The notes under the pieces are model-generated. The model ran no database searches. It saw only the letters and a list, made by a program, of their open reading frames with translations, and had not been told where the DNA came from. This document shows positions 58,678 through 64,000 of a stretch of DNA of 64,000 nucleotides, in pieces (the stretch's first letter is position 1; each line of letters begins with the position of its first letter). Position numbers and translations under genes: made by a program. This DNA comes from Chitinophagaceae bacterium (lineage in GTDB: Bacteria; Bacteroidota; Bacteroidia; Chitinophagales; Chitinophagaceae): NCBI GenBank assembly GCA_026415715.1, contig JAOAGO010000009.1:1-64000 (forward strand), in the 5' to 3' direction.

Positions 58678-58770
58678 GAATTCTAAACTAATACATATAA
58701 ATATTTTTTTACAGCTACTGAAAGCCGGTTCCCGGAGATTAATTTTTAAAAAAACTTTTAATTCACTCAT

Positions 58771-59874
58771 TTGAACGCCAAGCTAAATAGTCTGCATACT
58801 TCCAGATTTCACTATCCCGCATTAGAGGGGTTTAGGGGTGTAGCTATATTACTGGTAGTGATTCATCAAAATTTCACGTTTCCTCATGTTTTCTTTTTCG
58901 GAGGGCTTGGCGTAGATCTGTTCTTTGTATTATCCGGTTTTCTCATTACGGAAATTCTTCTGAACAGCGTAGAGCATCCGCATTTTCTGAAAAACTTTTA
59001 CCTGCGGCGTATCCTGAGAATTTTTCCTTTATATTATCTTATTTTAATCATTTGCCTTATTCTTTTACCCCTGATTTCTTCCCTGAAAGTTCATTCAGAT
59101 TATTACGTCAAGAATCAGATTTTTTTATGGACTTATTTACAAAACTGGCTCTTTATTTTTAAAGAACCGTATGGCGATAAAATATTGCTGCACACCTGGC
59201 CTATAGTCGTAGAAGAACAATTTTATCTTTTATGGCCTTTAATAATACTTTTTCTGAAAAAACCGATACGCTTACTGGCATTCATGCTAGCTTTGCTCAT
59301 AGCTGTAGGTACTACCCGTTATATTTTGTGGAATTTAAATATAAGAGACCTTGCCTATTCAAGCCTTTACACATTTACGCGAATTGACGGTATATGCATC
59401 GGGTCTATGGTAGCCATTTTGCAGAAAATATATCCTCAGTTTATTCATGGGTTTACCGGATTCATTGTTTTATCTCTTGCCATTTTTAATTTTTTATTCT
59501 ACTTCGTTAATTACAAAGAGGGCTTTATACTCCCCTATCTTGCCATAACCGGCTATACTACATTCACGGTGCTATTTGGCATATTCGTGTATGATTTGGT
59601 AAATAAACAAACGGTTTTGTTTCAGAAAATATTTCAAAACCGTATTTTAATGTTTTTAGGGAAGATTTCCTATGGAATTTATGTTTTTCATTGGCCAATC
59701 AATGTATTGATTCTTGATTTTTTTATAGAACGTTTGCAAAAGTTAAATATAAATTCATTTTGGGCAACCGGAATTTCCGGAATAGGGGTCAGTGTGATTG
59801 CTGTTATCATCAGCACATTCAGTTATCATTATTTTGAAAAACCTTTTCTTCGGTTGAAGAACAGGTTTACCTGA
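58771..59874 (+). CDS. acyltransferase 3 family membrane protein
   Basis: 367 residues, about ten membrane helices. The N-terminal HYPALEGFRGVAILLVVIHQNF carries the conserved Arg and His region of the family, and GVDLFFVLSGFLITEIL and YGIYVFHWPI are further signatures. Such enzymes transfer acetyl or other acyl groups to surface sugars or lipids, as in O-antigen acetylation. The start is a TTG, since no ATG precedes the family N-terminus. It lies between the IS and the radical SAM gene; co-transcription with the latter is uncertain because a -7 box lies before that gene. Confidence 0.88.
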   Translation: MNAKLNSLHTSRFHYPALEGFRGVAILLVVIHQNFTFPHVFFFGGLGVDLFFVLSGFLITEILLNSVEHPHFLKNFYLRRILRIFPLYYLILIICLILLPLISSLKVHSDYYVKNQIFLWTYLQNWLFIFKEPYGDKILLHTWPIVVEEQFYLLWPLIILFLKKPIRLLAFMLALLIAVGTTRYILWNLNIRDLAYSSLYTFTRIDGICIGSMVAILQKIYPQFIHGFTGFIVLSLAIFNFLFYFVNYKEGFILPYLAITGYTTFTVLFGIFVYDLVNKQTVLFQKIFQNRILMFLGKISYGIYVFHWPINVLILDFFIERLQKLNINSFWATGISGIGVSVIAVIISTFSYHYFEKPFLRLKNRFT

Positions 59875-59891
59875 CATCCGGAATTCTGCGC

Positions 59892-59899
59892 TATATTTG
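59892..59899 (+). promoter_or_regulatory. -7 promoter box of the radical SAM/SPASM gene
   Basis: TATATTTG fits TAnnTTTG and ends seven bases before the ATG at 59907, so the message would be leaderless or nearly so. No -33 match. Confidence 0.45.
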
Positions 59900-59906
59900 A
59901 TTTCTC

Positions 59907-61100
59907 ATGTACACTTTTCGGGACTATATCAGACGAGGTTTTTTCTTTCTCAATAATCAGTTTTTTCCGAGAAGAAAAAAACTATCCACTTTAATGATTT
60001 ACGGAACAGATTTGTGTGATTCGGCATGTAAACACTGTCTCATCTGGACGAAGCGACCCGTGCATTACCTTTCGTATGACAAGATTGTAGATATCATGAA
60101 AAGCCGATGCATTACACGAAATACAAGGGTTGGCCTGGAAGGCGGGGAATTTCTTCTTCATCCGGACGCTTTGATGATTATGAAATGGTTTCATCAACAT
60201 CACCCGAATTTTGATTTACTGACAAATGCGCTGAGACCTGAATTGGTAATGAAAGCTGTTACTCAATTTCCGCCGCAAAGGCTGCTCATTTCTTTAGACG
60301 GCGACAAGGAAACATACAAAAACATGCGGGGAAAAGACGGCTATGACGGCATTATAGAGATTCTGAAAACCCTCTCGGGAAAAATCCCGATCAGCCTGAT
60401 GTTTACCCTTTCTCCTTATAACGACTTTGAAGATCTTGAGCATGTTGCAGAAGTAGCGCAGCGCTGGAATACCGACTTACGAATAGGAGTTTATAATGAC
60501 ATTTCCTTTTTTGACACGATTGAGTCCGCTCATCGTTTTGATATTGGTTCGCAAAAAAAAGAAGCTGTAAGGAATTTTTCATTGGCTAAGCAACTGATAC
60601 AAAATAAACCCAGAGAAAATTTTCTATTTCAGCCGCAGCCTGATTCATCGGATGAATTTATTGACATAAAAAGTCATTTGCCTAAAAAAATTAAGCATTT
60701 TCCGGAAAACGAAGATTATCTGATTCTTTACGACCTTTGGCGCAGAGGAAAACTCAGGCTCAGATGTCATAGTATTAAAGACAGTCTTGTTATTCTTCCG
60801 AACGGAGACGTACCGCTATGCCAGAATCTGGATGTAAAACTAGGAAATGTTTTTGAACAAACACTGGATGAAATTTTTAACGGACAGTCTTCCGTTAAAA
60901 CACAGAATTACTATTGCTGCAATTGCAACGGATGCTGGATTAACTTTCACCGAAAATATGATATCATACTTTACCGGAGTCTGGAAAAATACCTCGGTAA
61001 ATTTCTCACCAAAAAGCTTATGGGCGATTACTGGTGGGATTCGGAAAGCCGTAAAAGTTATCAACGCATCATGAAAGAATATAAATCCGGGTGTCGGTGA
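59907..61100 (+). CDS. radical SAM protein with SPASM-like C-terminal domain
   Basis: 397 residues. The radical SAM cluster site is Cys37-x3-Cys41-x2-Cys44 (GTDLCDSACKHCLIW), then VGLEGGEFLLHPD and a TIM-barrel core. The C-terminus has a SPASM-like cysteine set (LRCHSIKD, VPLCQNL, NYYCCNCNGCWINFH) that would bind further iron-sulfur clusters. The family includes peptide-modifying enzymes and glycan or lipid modifiers. No small precursor peptide is evident nearby. It overlaps the YfhO-type gene by 10 bases, so the two likely act together. Substrate unknown. Confidence 0.87.
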   Translation: MYTFRDYIRRGFFFLNNQFFPRRKKLSTLMIYGTDLCDSACKHCLIWTKRPVHYLSYDKIVDIMKSRCITRNTRVGLEGGEFLLHPDALMIMKWFHQHHPNFDLLTNALRPELVMKAVTQFPPQRLLISLDGDKETYKNMRGKDGYDGIIEILKTLSGKIPISLMFTLSPYNDFEDLEHVAEVAQRWNTDLRIGVYNDISFFDTIESAHRFDIGSQKKEAVRNFSLAKQLIQNKPRENFLFQPQPDSSDEFIDIKSHLPKKIKHFPENEDYLILYDLWRRGKLRLRCHSIKDSLVILPNGDVPLCQNLDVKLGNVFEQTLDEIFNGQSSVKTQNYYCCNCNGCWINFHRKYDIILYRSLEKYLGKFLTKKLMGDYWWDSESRKSYQRIMKEYKSGCR

Positions 61101-63103
61101 GAAATGTGCTGAAACCATATTTCCTCCTTACAGGTGTGGCTATTGTGGCTTTAGCTCCGGTAAGCTTTATGTTATTTGCACTGAAAAATGATGTACTGGC
61201 ACTGGAGTATCCCATAAATTATTTTATCAGCGAATGCATTCATAACGGCGAAGCCCCCTTGTGGTTCAACACCTGGAATCTGGGATTTCCGCTTTACAGC
61301 AATCTGACCTGGGGTATATTCAGTTTGCCGAGAATGATTTTCAGTGGTCTGTTTCACTATAACATTTACAGTTTACACATTGAATTCGTTTTTTATGTAG
61401 CCTTATCGGGTTGCAGCATGTATTATTTGTTAAAGCATTTTTTTTTGAAAGACGAACATCTCTGTTTTATCCTTTCTGTTGGCTACATGCTTTCGGGGTT
61501 TACCATCGGCTCTTCGCAGTGGATGTTATATATAACAGCCGCTTCTTTTGTACCCATGGTATTTGCATCTTTTTTTCATTTTATAAAAGAACCATCGCAC
61601 AAATATGCTTTTCAGTTTGCGGTATTTTTTACGCTCATGTTCACCAGCGTTTACGCCCCTTTTTCCTTAATTATTACTTATTGCCTTGCAGCAGGACTTC
61701 TTTTTGTTTTTTGGCATTTCAGAAATTATAAAATGCAGATACAAAATCTAATTCGGTATTTACCTTTCGCTTTTCTTTACACCGCTTTATTTTGCGCCCC
61801 ATGCATTTATTTTACAATTGAGCTCTTACAGCATATCGAACGAGGGAAGACTTTGCTTTCAACAAAAGACTTTTTTTACTCAAATTATTTTCATCCGAAA
61901 GCATTAATTACGCTATTATTTCCTTTGGCATCGGTAAAACTCAACTTTCCGAATACCGAACCCTCCATGTTGCATTGTTATGCCGGGCTATCTCTGTTGG
62001 CCTTGTTGCCGGCTGCTTTTATCGCTCTGAAACAAAAACGGGATGCAATCCGGATTTTTTTTCTTACTTCTTCTGTTGTTTTTCTGCTGCTGGCATTTGG
62101 CCCTTTCACCCCATTGCGGGATATGTCAAACCTGTTGCCGGGGTTTGCTTATTTCAGAAATCCGGCTGTTTTCCGTTATCCTTTTTTGCTGTCTTTCATT
62201 TTATTTACGGCATACTCACTGAAGGAGAAATCTTTGTCTGAAATCTTAAATTTTCGATATACAAAATATTTGCTATGGTTTCTGCTATTCGTTTGTTTTG
62301 CCGTTTTTATCTATACCAAATCTGACTTTCCGAAATTCAAAAATTTTGAACTCCATGAGTTCATAAAAAAAATCAGTTTAAGGCAATCTTTTTTTATCAG
62401 TGCCCTGCTACAGATTTTACTTTTGTCAGTTCTGTTATTGTTCATCCATTTTCGGAAATTTTCTTACATAAAAGGAATTTTTATTACGGATATGATACTA
62501 AATGCGCTGCTGTGCGCTCCGTTTTTTACCGTAAGCAGTTACAAGCCTTCAGAGATTAACAATATGCTGAAAAGCGTAAAAGGATTTCCGGTTCAGCAGC
62601 AAAATCCATCGGATGTGACTGTGCTATTTACAGACGCCAAAGGAAACAACTGGTACAATGTAAATGTTTTTTCAAAGCAGGTTGTTCCGTTGGTTTCATA
62701 CCCCGGACCGTTATTGTTAGAGCGGGACAGTTTATGGTTGAAGCAAATAAACAATAAACCTTTAGTTCATTTTTTACCCGAAGACAGCGCCAGGTTCAGT
62801 ATTCAAATTAACGTGCAGAGGCCAACCCATGTTCGTGCACAAGTAAATACAACCGCATCCGGCAAACTGCAACTCTTGCAAAATGCTTATCCGGGGTGGA
62901 AGGTATGGGTAAATGGCCAAAAAGCCAATATAATAAAAAATTTTTCTGAACTGCCTGTCATTGATATTGCGGCAGGAAATCATATTGTTGATTTTCGTTA
63001 CCAAAGACCTGTGGTGCTGATTTCAGCTTTTTTGAATCATCTGGTAATTCTTCTTTTTTTACTGTTGAAAGCCGCAACATACTTTAAAGCAAAGGCGTTA
63101 TAA
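61091..63103 (+). CDS. YfhO-family multi-pass membrane protein
   Basis: 670 residues starting at GTG 61091. About twelve hydrophobic segments (for example GVAIVALAPVSFMLFAL and YLLWFLLFVCFAVFIY) are followed by a C-terminal domain outside the membrane with the YfhO signature (LLQNAYPGWKVWVNGQKANI, then GNHIVDFRYQ). YfhO proteins have a GT-C glycosyltransferase-like plan and are linked to glycosylation of surface polymers in some bacteria. It overlaps the SPASM gene by 10 bases. Its end is convergent with hscA, where both genes end in one TTATAA. Confidence 0.83.
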   Translation: MSVRNVLKPYFLLTGVAIVALAPVSFMLFALKNDVLALEYPINYFISECIHNGEAPLWFNTWNLGFPLYSNLTWGIFSLPRMIFSGLFHYNIYSLHIEFVFYVALSGCSMYYLLKHFFLKDEHLCFILSVGYMLSGFTIGSSQWMLYITAASFVPMVFASFFHFIKEPSHKYAFQFAVFFTLMFTSVYAPFSLIITYCLAAGLLFVFWHFRNYKMQIQNLIRYLPFAFLYTALFCAPCIYFTIELLQHIERGKTLLSTKDFFYSNYFHPKALITLLFPLASVKLNFPNTEPSMLHCYAGLSLLALLPAAFIALKQKRDAIRIFFLTSSVVFLLLAFGPFTPLRDMSNLLPGFAYFRNPAVFRYPFLLSFILFTAYSLKEKSLSEILNFRYTKYLLWFLLFVCFAVFIYTKSDFPKFKNFELHEFIKKISLRQSFFISALLQILLLSVLLLFIHFRKFSYIKGIFITDMILNALLCAPFFTVSSYKPSEINNMLKSVKGFPVQQQNPSDVTVLFTDAKGNNWYNVNVFSKQVVPLVSYPGPLLLERDSLWLKQINNKPLVHFLPEDSARFSIQINVQRPTHVRAQVNTTASGKLQLLQNAYPGWKVWVNGQKANIIKNFSELPVIDIAAGNHIVDFRYQRPVVLISAFLNHLVILLFLLLKAATYFKAKAL

Positions 63104-64000
63104 TTTTTTCCCCTGCAGCACCGAACGAACGGCTTCATTCATCACTCTTTCGGCAAACGGCTGAGTAATCCGGTTTAATTCTTCAATAGCCAGTTGAATT
63201 TTATCTTTATCGGTTCCTGCTAAAGCTATGCGTACATTTTCTATTGCCTTTTTTGTTTGCGCCACTTCTTCTTCGCTTAAAAGCTCCTTGTTTTTTTGGA
63301 TAAATTTTTCAGCCGTGTCTGACAGCTGTTCAGCTTCCGTAGCCGCTTCAATCAGCGCCCGTTTTGCTATATCTTCCCGGGCATGAAGGAGTGATTCCAT
63401 GAGCATTTTTTCCACTTCCTCGTCTGTTAAACCATACTGCGGTTTTACCTCAATACTTTGTTCTACGCCGCTGCGAAGTTCTTTGGCTTTTACCGTTAAA
63501 ATTCCGTCGGCATTGATGAGAAATGAAATTTCCACTTTGGGCAAACCGGCAGGCATGGCCGGAATCCCTTTTAAAATAAATTCAGCCAGTTTTCGGTTAT
63601 GTTGAACCAAATCCCGCTCGCCCTGATAAATGGCGATTTTCATTCCGGGTTGTCCGTCTTTTTGCGTAGTATATTGCCTGGATGCTTTGGCGGGTATTTT
63701 TGAGTTTCTGGGTATCAATACATCCATCAAGCCGCCCATCGTTTCAATACCGAGAGACAAAGGAATGACATCGAGCAGAAGAAAATCTTTGTTGTTCCCT
63801 GCCAGAATATCGGCCTGCACGGCGGCGCCGAGCGCTACAACTTCATCCGGATTTAATGAATCGTTCAGCTCTTTTTTGAAAAATGACTTTACCCGCTCTT
63901 TTACCAAAGGCACCCGCGAAGAGCCACCCACCATGATGACTTCATCAATATCCTCAACGCGCAGACCGGCATCTGACAGGGCAGCCGAACAACATTCGAG
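63098..64000 (-). CDS. hscA: Fe-S protein assembly chaperone HscA, 3' part (runs off the right edge)
   Basis: The visible 300 residues are the C-terminal half of an Hsp70. They run from the end of the ATPase domain (VEDIDEVIMVGGSSRVPLV, then LNPDEVVALGAAVQADILAG) through the substrate-binding domain (PLSLGIETMGGLMDVLIPRNSKIPAK) to the helical lid. LNPDEVVA and ETMGGL with the short C-terminus favour HscA over DnaK. HscA helps to release clusters from IscU. The start and most of the ATPase domain are outside the window. An IscA-type gene lies 39 kb away, so this may sit in a separate isc cluster. Confidence 0.85.
   Translation of the reverse strand, partial: LECCSAALSDAGLRVEDIDEVIMVGGSSRVPLVKERVKSFFKKELNDSLNPDEVVALGAAVQADILAGNNKDFLLLDVIPLSLGIETMGGLMDVLIPRNSKIPAKASRQYTTQKDGQPGMKIAIYQGERDLVQHNRKLAEFILKGIPAMPAGLPKVEISFLINADGILTVKAKELRSGVEQSIEVKPQYGLTDEEVEKMLMESLLHAREDIAKRALIEAATEAEQLSDTAEKFIQKNKELLSEEEVAQTKKAIENVRIALAGTDKDKIQLAIEELNRITQPFAERVMNEAVRSVLQGKKL

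Overview
The window is chromosomal DNA from a member of the Bacteroidota. The evidence is a SusC/SusD pair, a fused alpha/beta 2-oxoacid dehydrogenase E1, DUF4476, DUF3467 and PorV-like proteins, and a very low use of Shine-Dalgarno sequences. Promoter boxes of the Bacteroidota type (TTTG, about 19-20 bases, TAnnTTTG) sit in front of the 16S rRNA, tRNA-Asp, rplK and rpoB. A relative of Chitinophagales is my guess; genus cannot be told. Most genes are housekeeping. The accessory or unusual parts are a decayed two-component system (2.9-6.5 kb), a sus locus (13.2-19.0 kb), an envelope HHH/beta-barrel pair (19.2-22.1 kb), an inactivated IS481-family element (57.5-58.7 kb) and a surface-glycan-like islet (58.8-63.1 kb).

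Layout. 1-0.5 kb: 5' end of a 16S rRNA gene (minus strand) with leader and promoter. 0.6-2.8 kb: truA and a DUF4476 protein. 2.9-6.5 kb: remnants of a propeller-type LytS-like kinase and its LytTR regulator, carrying three frameshifts and two nonsense codons. 6.6-11.8 kb: fused E1, an FAH-family protein, pth, rplY/ctc and prs. 12-13 kb: radC and DUF3467. 13.2-19 kb: susC-susD-DUF1735-type operon with a terminator. 19.2-28.6 kb: HHH/beta-barrel and PorV-like pair, folD-queE, an IscA-type protein, a small membrane protein, a serine hydrolase, dapA and accA. 28.8-39.6 kb: tRNA-Asp, an L,D-transpeptidase-like protein, an oxidoreductase-sugar transferase pair, an M1 peptidase, a FemAB/GNAT-like protein, ispD, an isoaspartyl peptidase, a heptose kinase and an OmpH-like protein.

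39.7-54.9 kb is the transcription/translation supercluster, read on the minus strand as tRNA-Thr, tRNA-Tyr, tRNA-Gly, tRNA-Thr, tuf, tRNA-Trp, secE, nusG, rplK, rplA, rplJ, rplL, then rpoB and rpoC. A ComEA-like gene on the opposite strand splits rplL from rpoB. Each resulting block has its own promoter or terminator, so the rpoBC unit is transcribed separately from a long structured leader. Upstream lie hpf, xerC-like and rpsU. The rpsU gene carries a strong Shine-Dalgarno sequence, which is exceptional here and fits the known bS21 autoregulation in Bacteroidia. The window ends with ribE, the IS481-type element, an acyltransferase / radical SAM-SPASM / YfhO group and the 3' part of hscA.

I see no CRISPR array, no phage and no clear new defence system. 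The best leads are the decaying two-component pair, the HHH/beta-barrel plus PorV-like pair, the rpsU start region, the rpoBC leader, the 'box plus four bases plus ATG' (leaderless) starts of folD and the IscA-type gene, and the SPASM-YfhO coupling.
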